From Planctomycetota bacterium (lineage in GTDB: Bacteria; Planctomycetota; SZUA-567; H5-PLA8): a stretch of 64,000 bases of DNA. Below the pieces are notes generated by a model. The model worked only from the letters and a program-made list of their open reading frames with translations, was not told where the DNA came from and did no database searches. The stretch is taken from assembly GCA_027493525.1 (NCBI GenBank), contig JAOSKN010000003.1, positions 992,001 to 1,056,000 on the forward strand, given 5' to 3'. Below, in pieces: positions 7,437-16,533 of the stretch (position 1 is the stretch's first letter; each line of letters begins with the position of its first letter). The position numbers and the translations under genes were made by a program.

Positions 7437-7464
7437 GAGTTCCGAGTTCCGAGTTCCGAGTTCC
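7437..7464 (+). repeat. Tandem heptamer GAGTTCC x4
   Basis: Four perfect head-to-tail copies of GAGTTCC between palindrome 2 and its second motif. A single related copy is at 7270, so this is probably a slippage expansion. Confidence 0.9.
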
Positions 7465-7558
7465 GGAAGAATAGCTCGACGCAATCGACGCACAGCGTGC
7501 AACATTTTTCAGCTCCCGGAACATCCCTCGTCCAAACCCCCGCCCTTAGGGCTCCATT

Positions 7559-7574
7559 TGCTCCACGTGGAGCA
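7559..7574. other. parS-like palindrome 3
   Basis: TGCTCCACGTGGAGCA, 166 bp after palindrome 2, with an 18-bp perfect core including the flanking T/A pair. Confidence 0.5.
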
Positions 7575-7660
7575 ATGGGGCATTACGGCAGGTGCGAGGT
7601 TTGAGAGAAATGAAGGAGCTAGTAAACGCACAGCGTGCAACTTTTACAGGGCTCTGAGTG

Positions 7661-7915
7661 GGCGGGCGAGACGCGCGCGATACAGCCCGCCGGAGGCTGG
7701 CGCTACACCCGGAGTCCGGCGCCCGGTTCCCGGCCCCCGCTTCCCGCACCACAGTGCATCTTTTTTTAAGCCTCTGCGCAGACTTGGAACAGAGCCCGGC
7801 CATGGGCGCAAGGCGTTGGTTGGATGGGACTAATAGGCGCGCGGGCGAGACGCCCGCGCTACAGCCGGCGGGAAGCCGGCGCTACACCCGGAGTCCGGAT
7901 ACCGGCTCCCGGTCC
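7661..7915 (+). repeat. Two copies of an ~78-bp GC-rich intergenic repeat (family E)
   Basis: Copies at 7661-7738 and 7838-7915 share GCGGGCGAGACGC, a following GCTACA/ATACA, CTGGCGCTACACCCGGAGTC or its GCCGGCGCTACA variant, and a CCGG-rich end. They are related to family R (GCGGGCGGGACGCCC) but distinct. No gene is supported between 7250 and 8006. Confidence 0.75.
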
Positions 7916-8006
7916 CCTATCCTCGGCCCCCTGTCCGAGCCTCAGGCCTCGGACAAGGTAGGACCTCAGCAACCGGCAACTAAGAACCGGCAACCGGAGA
8001 CCGGCT

Positions 8007-9095
8007 TCACGGCAGCAGGAAATCGTCTTCCCGCAGGCTGTAGCCGCGGATCTGGGGCCATAGGGTGCGTGTCGTCGACGAGGTAATTGACGACGTAGAT
8101 CTCGCCATCGGGGAATTGGACCCAGCCGCTGTAGCCCAGGTCGCTCTTGGAACTGCGGTCGAAGTCGAGGGGCAGTATGCGCACCGAGGCGCCCTTGCGC
8201 TCGGGGGCGAGGATCGAGTCGGCGTCGGTGAGCGCGGCGAAGAAGTTCTGGGTCCAGCTTCCCAGCCAGCCCTTCCCGCCCTGCATGAAGCGGTAGGTGA
8301 TCAGGACGCGCCCGGACTGAAGCACCCGCGCGACCGGGCGGTGGCAGCCGGGGAGCGGGAAGCGCACGGCCGGGCCCCAGGTCCGCCCGCCGTCGGAGCT
8401 GAGGGCCTTGTAGGCGTCGAGCCCCTCGCCGCTGTTCTCGCGGAGCAGGCAAGCCAGCTCGCCCCTGGGAGTTCGAAGACGCTGCCCTCGCAGAGCTTCA
8501 GGCCGGGCACGCTCGCGACCGTATGCGGGCCGTCCCAGCTCGCGCCGCGGTCGGCGCTGATCCAGGCGCGCTCGTGCCAGCGCTTCTCGCTCTCGCCGTC
8601 CATCTGCACGGTATGCGCCGAGAGGACCCACTGCCCTTCGCGCCCGCCGCGCTTCAGTTCCACGAGCTGGTCCGGGACGATCCCGTGCACGGGCGTCGGA
8701 TGCGGGCCGTCCCAGTGCGCGCCCTCGTCGGCGCTGAACCAGAGCCAGTTGCTCTGCTCGGCCGCCAGCCCGCCCTGGTTGCCTTCGCTCCGCCCGCGGA
8801 TGCGGTCGCCCACCGCGCAGAGCCGGCCGTCGGCGAGCGCGACGATCCGGGCGCAGTTCCAGTACGGCCCGGCCTTGGCGTCGCAACGCAGCGGTTCGCT
8901 GAGCGGGCGCTTGGGCGACCAGCTCCGCCCCCGGTCGGCGCTCTCGGTGAGCATGAAGCGGGTGTAGCTCCGATCGCCGTGGTGGGTGCACTCGGAGAAG
9001 ACGCAGACGAGCTTCCCCGAAGGCGTGAGCGCGACGTCGGGCCAGGCGTGGTAAAGCTCGGGGTCGTGGGCGACGCGGAACTTCTGGATCGGCAT
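8007..9095 (-). CDS. Exo-alpha-sialidase-like BNR/Asp-box protein (two frameshifts)
   Basis: Read through two single-base frameshifts, this is a ~362-residue protein from ATG 9095 (AAGGAG upstream) to TGA 8007. It has four Asp-boxes (SADRGRSW, SADEGAHW, SADRGASW, SSDGGRTW), the hallmark of six-bladed sialidase propellers. Frame changes lie at about 8462-8470 (between SVFELP and GELACLLREN) and 8054-8057 (before QIRGYSLREDDFLLP), both at G/C runs, so they are probably sequence errors. Catalytic assignment is uncertain: family members include true sialidases and many uncharacterised sugar-acid glycosidases. No signal peptide is visible, so it may act inside the cell on imported oligosaccharides. 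It stands alone, with an unrelated gene divergent at 9335. Confidence 0.8.
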
Positions 9096-9273
9096 GAGTG
9101 GCTCCTTGTCGGGCACATTTGTAATACAATTAATCCGATGCGGGCCACTGCGGTCAAGTCCCAAGCGCGCTGACATTGTTCTGAAAGTAGATGAAACGTG
9201 CATTAGTGGTAAATCGGGTTGCGTCCACTTGGCGCAGGATGCCCATTAGAAGCCATATTGTGCACAAATTTTA

Positions 9274-9299
9274 ATACCTGCAACACGACGTGCAGGTAT
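9274..9299. promoter_or_regulatory. Inverted repeat, possible operator
   Basis: ATACCTGCA (9274-9282) and TGCAGGTAT (9291-9299) form perfect 9-bp arms around an 8-bp spacer, 35 bp before the 9335 start and on the upstream side of the divergent sialidase gene. The spacing suits a dimeric regulator. No regulator is identified. Confidence 0.45.
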
Positions 9300-9334
9300 A
9301 CTTGAGTTCAGGCTCTGGCTCGGATTGCAGCCTC

Positions 9335-10678
9335 ATGCAGATCATCTTCTGCGACCTCTGCGGCAAACGGATTCAGGACGAGCAGCCTCAGCCGGCGGCA
9401 GAAGAGAAGTCCTATTGCGTCGAGTGCAACCAGAAGCGCACCCAGACGATGCCCACGGCGCCGCTCAGCCCGAGCGCCGCGGGTTTGATGCCACCGCCCC
9501 GGACGGGCGTGGCGGAGGCCGTGGGGAAGCGGACCGGGGCGCAGACCACGACGCGCAAAGGCGTCCGCGCAACCCCTGTTGCGGCAGGGGCTTCGGTTCG
9601 CGGCGCGCACGCGGCCGAGGGACCATCGCCAGGCAAGTTGATTGCCTTGGGCGCCGGCGCGCTGGTGTTGCTGATCGGCGGGTTCCTGATCTTCGCCGGC
9701 GGTTCGCCAAGCTCCACGCAACATACGGCGCGCGCCACCGACGCTTCCAAGCAGCTCGATCTTTCCTCCGGCTCGGCCTCGAACACGAATCTCACCACGC
9801 CGGTACGGAGCGAACCCGGGGGCGAGCGGAAGGTCGAGTTTAAAAAGCCGGCTCCTGCGGTGACCGCGCCTACCGAGGCACTCGAGACCTCCAAGCCTGC
9901 CGAAACGGCAAATGCAGGCATCGGGGATATCCGCGAGCAATACGCTCGGAAGCAACTGGACGAGATCCGCAAGGCGTTCGACGAAGGCAAGGAACATGCC
10001 TACTACGTCCGGCAGCGGCTGGAGCAGTTCGTTCAAGGCAACGGATCGACGAAGGCCGGCCAGGACGGCGCAAAGCTGCTGGCGCAGACGCCGGAGGTGG
10101 AGCCGCCGCCGCCACCGAAGGAACTCGTGGTGGTCAAAGAGCCGGCCCAGGAACCGGGCGCGACCGCCACGCCCGAGCTCGGCGCGGCGAAGGTGCTCTT
10201 TGCCGTGACGCAGGACCGGGCCGAGGACGAAACCTGTTACCGGAACGGCGAAAAGGACACCACGGAAGTCTACTCCGGCAAGCTCTTCTCCTGGAAGGCC
10301 AAGAAGATCGAGAACCCGACTTGGTTCTCCAGTTCGGTCAGCATCAACTTCAAAGACCATCCGGCCGTGACCGACCAGAGCTGGATGCAGGTCGCGGTGA
10401 AGCTGGATGGCGCGAGCAACCTCTGTTTCCACTCGGGGTATTCCGGCGGGGCGATCTTCGAGAAACACGTCACCGGCCAGCCGCAAGGCAAATGGTTCTG
10501 GGTGACCATCAAGATGTCGGACTTTACGCGCGACATCAAGAAGGGCCCCAACAGCCATCCCGTGGCCGGGATGACGTGCAGCGGGACGACCATTTATGCC
10601 GGGACCAAGGGGCTCCCCTGCACGCTCTGGCTCGGCCCCGTCATTTTCGGGGATGGGCCCGTTCCGGCCACGCCGTGA
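9335..10678 (+). CDS. Zinc-ribbon, single-TM protein with large extracytoplasmic domain
   Basis: ATG 9335 gives 447 residues. The N-terminus IIFCDLCGKRI and YCVECNQKR form a four-cysteine zinc ribbon. After a low-complexity Ala/Pro linker comes a transmembrane helix (KLIALGAGALVLLIGGFLIF, around residues 97-116), then a Ser/Thr/Glu-rich stalk, and a C-terminal domain of about 150 residues (VLFAVTQDRAEDETCYRNGE to the end) that looks beta-rich and is not recognised. The plan - cytoplasmic zinc ribbon, one TM, outer domain - is common in planctomycete proteins of unknown role. An upstream start at 9290 is possible, but the zinc ribbon begins naturally at 9335. It stands alone between the sialidase-like gene and polA. 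Confidence 0.75.
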   Translation: MQIIFCDLCGKRIQDEQPQPAAEEKSYCVECNQKRTQTMPTAPLSPSAAGLMPPPRTGVAEAVGKRTGAQTTTRKGVRATPVAAGASVRGAHAAEGPSPGKLIALGAGALVLLIGGFLIFAGGSPSSTQHTARATDASKQLDLSSGSASNTNLTTPVRSEPGGERKVEFKKPAPAVTAPTEALETSKPAETANAGIGDIREQYARKQLDEIRKAFDEGKEHAYYVRQRLEQFVQGNGSTKAGQDGAKLLAQTPEVEPPPPPKELVVVKEPAQEPGATATPELGAAKVLFAVTQDRAEDETCYRNGEKDTTEVYSGKLFSWKAKKIENPTWFSSSVSINFKDHPAVTDQSWMQVAVKLDGASNLCFHSGYSGGAIFEKHVTGQPQGKWFWVTIKMSDFTRDIKKGPNSHPVAGMTCSGTTIYAGTKGLPCTLWLGPVIFGDGPVPATP

Positions 10679-10922
10679 GCGGTCCGCCGAATTCTTCCTT
10701 GACAGGCTACGGGAACCGTGTCATAAGGGCAGGCGTCAGCCGGTCGAATTCTTCATACCCCAAGCTTCCTGGTATGGCCTTAACGACCGGGTGATCGTCT
10801 TACCTCAGCCAACCGACAAAGATTCGTGACTGCTCCCACCCTTGGCCGGCGGTCACCCTGCGAGTCATAAACCGGTGTCATAGCTCGAAAAAGACGCCCA
10901 CGGACCCCCAAACCCGAACGTC

Positions 10923-13770
10923 ATGGCCACCAAGGCCCCAACACTCTACCTCATCGACGGCCACGCCCAACTCTATCGGGCTCACCACGCGCATTTGCGC
11001 GAGAACCGCCGGGCCACCGACGGCACGCCCACGGGCGCGCTCTTCGGCTTCTTCAACCAGCTCCGGATGATTCAATCGAAGTTCAAGCCCGAGTTGCTGG
11101 TCTGCGTCTTCGACCCCAAGGGCGGGACCTTCCGCGAGAAAGAATATGCCGGCTACAAGGCCCAGCGCCCGCCCATGCCCGACGATCTGCGCATTCAGAT
11201 CCCCTTCGCCTTCGAACTCTGCGAGGGTTACGGCGTCCCGGCGGTGCAGGTCGAGGAGTACGAGGCCGACGACGTCCTGGGCACGCTGGCCCGGCAAGCG
11301 GTCGAGAAGGGCTACCGGGTGGTGATCGTCACGGGCGACAAGGATCTGCTTCAACTCGTGGACGACACGATCGCCGTCTTCGACCCCATGAAACAAAAAG
11401 ATGTACGACGCGGCCGCGGTAGAAGAGGACAAGGGGCTCAAGCCGAGCCAGATTCCCGACTGGCTGGGGTTGATGGGCGACAGCGCCGACAACATCCCCG
11501 GCGTGGCCGGCGTCGGCGACCAGACCGCCCAGAAGCTGCTGAAGGAGCATGCGACCCTCGAAGGCGTCCTCGATCATTACCAGGAGGCCTACCGCGACCG
11601 CGCCGCGGAGATTCAGGCCTTCTACGAGGAGCACCTGGCCGAGTCGAAGAAGGAGAAGGACGAGCGGAAGAAGCTCAAGCCGCCCAAGGGCGTGAAGGTC
11701 GTGGAAGCCTACCTCTTCGGGCAGGGCGACCAGGCGCGCGCGAGCAAGGAGCTGGCGACGATCCGCTGCGACGCGCCGATCGCCTTCGACGCCGAACGCT
11801 TCAAGCCGGGCGAATCGCACCGCGAGAAGCTCTTTCCGCTCCTGCAACAGCTCGACTTCCGCAGCTTCCTGCGCGATCTGGGCGGCGGCGAGGAAGACCT
11901 GCTCACCCACGCCGAGGCCAAGGCCGCCGAGGCGGCCAGCGCGAGCGAGTACCACATCGTGGATGCGCCGGAGAAGCTCGCCGGCTTCGCCAAGCGCCTC
12001 GCCAAGCAGAAAGCCTTCGCCTTCGACACCGAGACGACGAGCCGGCGCGCGCTGGAGGCGCGGCTGGTGGGGATGTCCTTCTGCTGGGCGGACAACGAGG
12101 CCTGGTACCTCCCGGTGCGCGGCCCGCAGGGCGCGCGGCTGCTGGACCAGGAGGCCGCCGTGGGCGCCTGCCGCGCGGCGCTGGAAGACCCGGGCGTCCG
12201 GAAGATCGGGCAGAATGCGAAGTACGACGTGAACGTGATGCGCACGCTGGGCGTGCGCCTGCGCGGCGTGGCCTTCGACACGCTCCTCGCCGGCTGGCTG
12301 CTCGATCCGGGCGCGCTGCGGCATGACCTGGATTCGCTGGCCTACACGCACCTCCAGTTGCGCAAGATCGCGACCTCGAGCCTGATCGGCCGCGACGGCC
12401 CGGCCACGATGGACCTGGTGCCTGTCGAGGACGTCGCGCGCTACGCCTGCGAGGACGCCGACGTGACGTGGCGGCTCGCCGCGGTCCTGGCGCCCAAGCT
12501 GAAGGAAGCCGGGATCGAGAAGCTGATGGACGAGGTCGAGACGCCGCTCGTCGAGGTCCTCGCCGAAATGGAATGGACCGGCGTGCGCGTGGACGGCGAC
12601 CTGCTCCGCGAGATGGGCGCGCACCTGGGCGAGCAGCTTCTGGCGCAGGAGCAGGAGATCTACAAGCTGGCCGGGCAGCGCTTCACGATCAACAGCCCCA
12701 AGCAGCTCGGGGAGATCCTCTTCGAGAAGCTCCAGCTTCCCGTGCTCGGCAAGACCTCCTCGGGGCAGCCCTCGACGAGCGAGGACGTCCTGCAGCAGCT
12801 TGCTTCGCAGCACGAGTTGCCGCGCCTGATCCTCGAATACCGCCAGTTCAGCAAGCTCAAGAGCACCTACGTGGACCAGTTGCCGGAGCTGATCAGCCCG
12901 CGCACGGGGCGGATCCACGCGAGCTTCAACCAGACGGGCGCGGAGACCGGGCGGCTCTCCTCGAACGACCCGAACCTGCAGAACATTCCGGTGCGCAGCG
13001 AACTGGGGCGCTCGATCCGCGCGGCCTTCCGCCCGGGCCCCGACGACGCGGCGGGCTGGAAGATCGTCGGGGCGGACTACTCGCAGATCGAACTGCGGCT
13101 GCTGGCGCACTACAGCGAGGACAAGGTCCTGATGCGGGCCTTCGATTCCGGGCAGGATATTCACGCCGCCGTAGCCGCGCGGATCTTCGACGTTCAAGAG
13201 AAGGAGGTCACGCGCGAGCAGCGCGCCAAGGCCAAGACGGTGAACTTCGGAGTGCTCTACGGGCAGACGGCCTTCGGCCTCGCGCAGGTGCTCTCGATCC
13301 CGCAGAAGGAGGCGCGCGAGATCATCGAGCGCTTCTTCGGGAGCCATCCCGGCGTGCGCAAATGCCTGGACGGGATCGTGGCGGAGGCGAAGGCGCAGGG
13401 CTACGTCACGACGATCCTGGGCCGGCGGCGCTTCGTCCCGCAGTTGCGCGAGAAGTCGCAGGAGCGGCTGGGCGAGCGGATCGCGGTCAACACGGTCTTC
13501 CAGGGCTCGGCGGCGGACTTGATCAAGAAGGCCATGCTGGTCATCCACCGCGCGCTGCACCCGGCCGGCGGCGGCAAGCCCGCCCGCGGCCTGAAGCAGT
13601 CGCGCATGATCCTGCAGATCCACGACGAACTGGTCTTCGAATGCCCCGCCGAGGAAGTGGATGCGTTGAAGGAACTGGTCAAGGAGAGCATGGAGCACGC
13701 GCTGGAGCTCAAGGTCCCTCTCGTGGTGGACCTCGGCGTAGGCGACAACTGGCTCAACGTAAAGGATTGA
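10923..13770 (+). CDS. polA: DNA polymerase I (one frameshift at 11395-11399)
   Basis: About 948 residues when one extra A in the A5 run at 11395-11399 is removed (FDPMKQK then MYDAAAVEED). The domains are the 5'-3' exonuclease at the N-terminus (LYLIDGHAQLYRAHHA, VTGDKDLLQLVDD, GDSADNIPGVAGVGDQTAQK), the 3'-5' exonuclease (AFAFDTETT; GQNAKYDVNVM; YACEDADVTWRL, so proofreading residues are present), and the polymerase palm and fingers with motif A DYSQIELRLLAHYS, motif B RAKAKTVNFGVLYGQ and motif C QIHDELVFE. It fills gaps and removes RNA primers during repair and replication. A functional single gene is expected because the frame is otherwise perfect and the indel is in a homopolymer. It is followed after 5 bp by a small gene and then by coaE and rho. 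Confidence 0.95.
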
Positions 13771-13775
13771 ATGCC

Positions 13776-14024
13776 ATGCCCGGGAAGAAATCGGCCGACG
13801 ACCTGCTGAAGCACTTCGACGAGGACCTGGCCGCGCGGCTGCGGCGGATGGTGGCCAGCGGCGACCTGGAGGCCGGACACCTCGAGGCCCTGATCCGGCT
13901 GACCTCCAAGAGCCCCGAGTTCCGCGACGAGGAGAGCCTCGAGACCGCGCTCGAGAACGCGACGGAGATGACCGCGGCCGACTTCCGCGAATGGGTGGAC
14001 GAGCTGCTGGACGACGTGAAATGA
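13776..14024 (+). CDS. Small acidic hypothetical protein between polA and coaE
   Basis: An 82-residue protein from ATG 13776, with AAAGGA ahead of it, 5 bp after the polA stop. Its TGA overlaps the coaE ATG (ATGA at 14021-14024), implying translational coupling. It is rich in Asp, Glu and Leu with predicted helices (LLKHFDEDLAARLRRMV, LEALIRLTSKSP, FREWVDELLDDVK), with no cysteines or membrane segment. I do not recognise it. The codon use matches the neighbours and the start/stop overlap supports a real gene. Because it is sandwiched between polA and coaE, it may be a soluble helper of one of these, but that is a guess from position only. Confidence 0.75.
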   Translation: MPGKKSADDLLKHFDEDLAARLRRMVASGDLEAGHLEALIRLTSKSPEFRDEESLETALENATEMTAADFREWVDELLDDVK

Positions 14025-14638
14025 GCGCGGCGCGCCCGGTGATCGGCCTGCTGGGCCAGGTCTGCACGGGCAAGAGCACCGTGGCCGAGGCCTTCCGGCG
14101 CCGAGGCGCGGAGCTGTACGAGGCGGACAAGCTGGTCCACGAACTCTACCGCCGCGCCGAGGTGAAGGCGGAGGTGCGGAAGCGCTTCGGAGCGGACGTG
14201 TTCGCGCCGGACGGCGAGGTGGACCGCAAGAAGCTGGGCGCGCTGGTCTTCGCCGACGAGGCGAAGCTGGCGGAGTTGACGCGGGAGGTGATCTTTCCGC
14301 GCACCGGCGAGGCGCTCGACGCCCGGCTGCGCACGTTTCGCGCCGGGCAGGCGCCCGCGCTGGTGCTCGACGCGCCGACGCTGCTGGAGTCCGGGCGCGG
14401 GGCCTTGTGCGACCGGCTGCTCTTCGTGTCCGCGCCGCGGGCCCGCCGCGAGGCCTGGGCGCGAGGCCGCGGCTGGGAGCCGGGGGAACTCGCCAGGCGC
14501 GAAGGGCGCATGCTGGACGAGCAGGAAAAACGCAAGCGCTGCGATGCCGTTCTGGAGAACGGCGGCACGCTTGAGGATGTGGACCGACGCGTGGCGGAAC
14601 TGTGGGCGGCCTGGGTCGCTCCCGGCGTTCGCGAGTGA
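14021..14638 (+). CDS. coaE: Dephospho-CoA kinase
   Basis: A 205-residue P-loop kinase carrying out the last step of CoA synthesis, ATP-dependent phosphorylation of dephospho-CoA. Evidence includes an N-terminal Walker A in variant form (GLLGQVCTGKSTVAEAF), ELYEADKLVHELY matching the conserved D-x-hydrophobic substrate loop, a dephospho-CoA-binding centre (DGEVDRKKLGALVFAD), LVLDAPTLLESG replacing the usual DxPLLFE motif, and the lid RMLDEQEKRKRCDAVLENGG. Length is normal (~200). The ATG overlaps the stop of the small upstream gene by 4 bp; rho follows 21 bp later. The start is clear. Cytoplasmic housekeeping enzyme. Confidence 0.92.
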   Translation: MSAARPVIGLLGQVCTGKSTVAEAFRRRGAELYEADKLVHELYRRAEVKAEVRKRFGADVFAPDGEVDRKKLGALVFADEAKLAELTREVIFPRTGEALDARLRTFRAGQAPALVLDAPTLLESGRGALCDRLLFVSAPRARREAWARGRGWEPGELARREGRMLDEQEKRKRCDAVLENGGTLEDVDRRVAELWAAWVAPGVRE

Positions 14639-14659
14639 AGGAAGAGGGAGAAGAAGGAC

Positions 14660-16138
14660 ATGAACATGGAGAATCAGGACGGCGGACGTTCCGCGACGCG
14701 CCGGGGCCGGCCCCGAAAGGGGGGCGGGCCGCGACCCGGAGGCCACAACCACAACAGCCACCGCCCCCAAATGCCACCCCAGGGGTATCCTATGCCTATG
14801 AACGATCCGATGCCCGAACCGGCTTCCGCGGCAGCGCCCGCGGACGCGACGCCACGCCCCGCCGGCCCGCCGCCGGCGCCCGGGCAGATCACCTACATCA
14901 ACGACCTGAAGCGCAAGCCCATCACCGAGCTGCACCAGATGGCCCGGGACCTGAACATCGAGGGCTATTCCTCGCTGCTCAAGCACGACCTGATCTTCCG
15001 CATCATCAAGGAGAAGATGGCCCAGCAGCACGTGCTGATGGGCGAAGGCGTGCTGGAGATCCTGCCCGACGGCTTCGGATTCCTGCGCAGCCCAGACTAC
15101 GACTACCTCCCCTGCCCCGACGACATCTACATCTCGCCCAGCCAGATCCGGCGCTTCAACCTGCGCACGGGCCACCTGGTGACGGGCCAGATTCGCCCGC
15201 CGAAGGACAACGAACGCTACTTCGCGCTCCTGCAGATCAAGTCGATCAACGGCGAGGCGCCGGAAAAGGTCAACGAGAAGATCCCCTTCGACGAACTGAC
15301 GCCGATCCATCCCAACACGCGCTTCCTGCTCGAGACGAGCCCGGAAGACATTTCGATGCGCATCCTGGACCTGATCGCGCCGATCGGCAAGGGCCAGCGC
15401 GGGCTGCTGGTCTCGCCGCCCAAGGCCGGCAAGACGGTGATGCTGCAGCAGATCGCGCGAAGCATCGCGCAGAATAACCCCGAGTCGAAGCTGATCGTGC
15501 TGCTGATCGACGAACGGCCCGAGGAAGTGACGGAAATGGAGCGGAGCGTGCGCGGCGAAGTCATCGCGAGCACCTTCGACGAACCGGCGAGCCGGCACTG
15601 CCAGGTGGCCGAGATGGTCATCGACCGCGCCAAGCGCATGGTCGAGTACGGCGACGACGTGGTGATCCTGCTGGACAGCATCACGCGCCTGGGCCGCGCC
15701 TACAACACCGAAGTCCCGCACTCCGGCAAGATCCTCACCGGCGGCGTGGACGCCACGGCGCTGCAGAAGCCCAAGAAGTTCTTCGGCGCGGCGCGCAAGA
15801 TCGAGCACGGCGGCTCGCTGACGATCATCGGCACGGCGCTGATCGACACCGGCAGCCGGATGGACGAAGTGATTTACGAAGAGTTCAAGGGCACGGGCAA
15901 TATGGAGGTACACCTGGACCGGCGCCTGATGAACCGCCGCCTCTTCCCGACCGTGGACGTGAACCTGTCCTGGACCCGCCGCGAGGAACTGCTGCTGCAC
16001 CCGGACGAGTTGCAGCGCATCTGGCTGCTGCGCAAGTACCTCGCCGATTTGAACGTGGTCGAAGCGATGGAATTCCTGATCGAGAAGATGAAGAAGACGA
16101 AGAGCAACATCGAGTTCCTGATGAGCATGAACGTCTGA
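14660..16138 (+). CDS. rho: Transcription termination factor Rho
   Basis: A 492-residue hexameric RNA-dependent ATPase. After an N-terminal low-complexity Gly/Arg/Pro/His extension of about 75 residues (longer than E. coli Rho, 419) come the Rho N-domain (LHQMARDLNIEGYSSLLKHD), the OB-fold RNA-binding domain (GVLEILPDGFGFLRSPDYDY), and the ATPase core with Walker A in PPKAGKTVML, Walker B region VILLDSITRLGRAYN, and DERPEEVTEMERSV. The Q-loop/R-loop region GGVDATALQKPKKFFGAAR is intact. Basic, disordered N-terminal insertions are known in high-GC and PVC bacteria and extend RNA binding. It is the last gene of the polA-coaE-rho block. Confidence 0.96.
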   Translation: MNMENQDGGRSATRRGRPRKGGGPRPGGHNHNSHRPQMPPQGYPMPMNDPMPEPASAAAPADATPRPAGPPPAPGQITYINDLKRKPITELHQMARDLNIEGYSSLLKHDLIFRIIKEKMAQQHVLMGEGVLEILPDGFGFLRSPDYDYLPCPDDIYISPSQIRRFNLRTGHLVTGQIRPPKDNERYFALLQIKSINGEAPEKVNEKIPFDELTPIHPNTRFLLETSPEDISMRILDLIAPIGKGQRGLLVSPPKAGKTVMLQQIARSIAQNNPESKLIVLLIDERPEEVTEMERSVRGEVIASTFDEPASRHCQVAEMVIDRAKRMVEYGDDVVILLDSITRLGRAYNTEVPHSGKILTGGVDATALQKPKKFFGAARKIEHGGSLTIIGTALIDTGSRMDEVIYEEFKGTGNMEVHLDRRLMNRRLFPTVDVNLSWTRREELLLHPDELQRIWLLRKYLADLNVVEAMEFLIEKMKKTKSNIEFLMSMNV

Positions 16139-16209
16139 GGGGGCGCGGGGTTTACAAAGGCCGCCAAGTCCAGGTATGCTGTCCAGGGTGGAGGTACAGG
16201 AGCCGCTCC

Positions 16210-16533
16210 ATGGGCAAGACCGTGACGATCGAGGTGCCGGACGAGATCTACGAGGTCCTCGAGCGGAAGGCGCGCGAGGAAGGCAGGCCCATGCAGGACG
16301 TGGTCGTCGAGTGGATGGCGAACCACTTACCTCGGAAGCGTGTGTCGAGCCCCGAGGTTGCGGAGCGCCAAAAGCGGGAGTTGCGCGAATACTTTGGAGC
16401 ATGGAAAGGCCCCATTGACGGGGGCTCGGAAAACGATTCCATCGATCGCGACCTGGCCAGGGAGTACGGCAGTTCCCATGAAGAGGACGATGTTCCTCGA
16501 CACGTCGGGGCTGTTCGCCCTGCTTTCCGATAA
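16210..16533 (+). CDS. Putative antitoxin (DNA-binding domain plus toxin-binding tail)
   Basis: A 107-residue protein starting at ATG 16210. The N-terminus (KTVTIEVPDEIYEVLERKAR) is the beta-strand and helix of a ribbon-helix-helix-type antitoxin, with the helix EGRPMQDVVVEWMANHL. The acidic C-terminal tail would wrap around the partner toxin. The last 56 bp overlap the start of the PIN-domain gene at 16478, the usual antitoxin-first arrangement. Such antitoxins bind and silence their toxin and repress their own promoter. The assignment rests on the short VEVPDEIYE fold signal and on gene order. Confidence 0.7.
   Translation: MGKTVTIEVPDEIYEVLERKAREEGRPMQDVVVEWMANHLPRKRVSSPEVAERQKRELREYFGAWKGPIDGGSENDSIDRDLAREYGSSHEEDDVPRHVGAVRPAFR

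Larger units (their letters stand above)
7233..7646 (+). repeat. Three-unit array: parS-like palindrome plus second conserved motif
   Basis: Each unit of about 160 bp carries the 16-bp perfect palindrome TGCTCCACGTGGAGCA (7234, 7393, 7559) followed 67-95 bp later by the motif ACGCACAGCGTGCAAC (7309, 7488, 7626), itself a GCAC-n3-GTGC palindrome followed by a T-run. The sequence TACGGCAGG is also shared after the second and third palindromes. No credible gene overlaps it. The core CCACGTGG and symmetric arms resemble ParB-binding parS sites (consensus TGTTTCACGTGAAACA), differing at symmetric positions. The repeat structure is seen; the ParB link is inference. Confidence 0.7.

Noticed and set aside
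7437..7464. Tandem GAGTTCC x4 as a CRISPR-like array
   Set aside because: Units are 7 bp with no spacers, and the surrounding ~160-bp repeats have different spacer content and no cas genes nearby.
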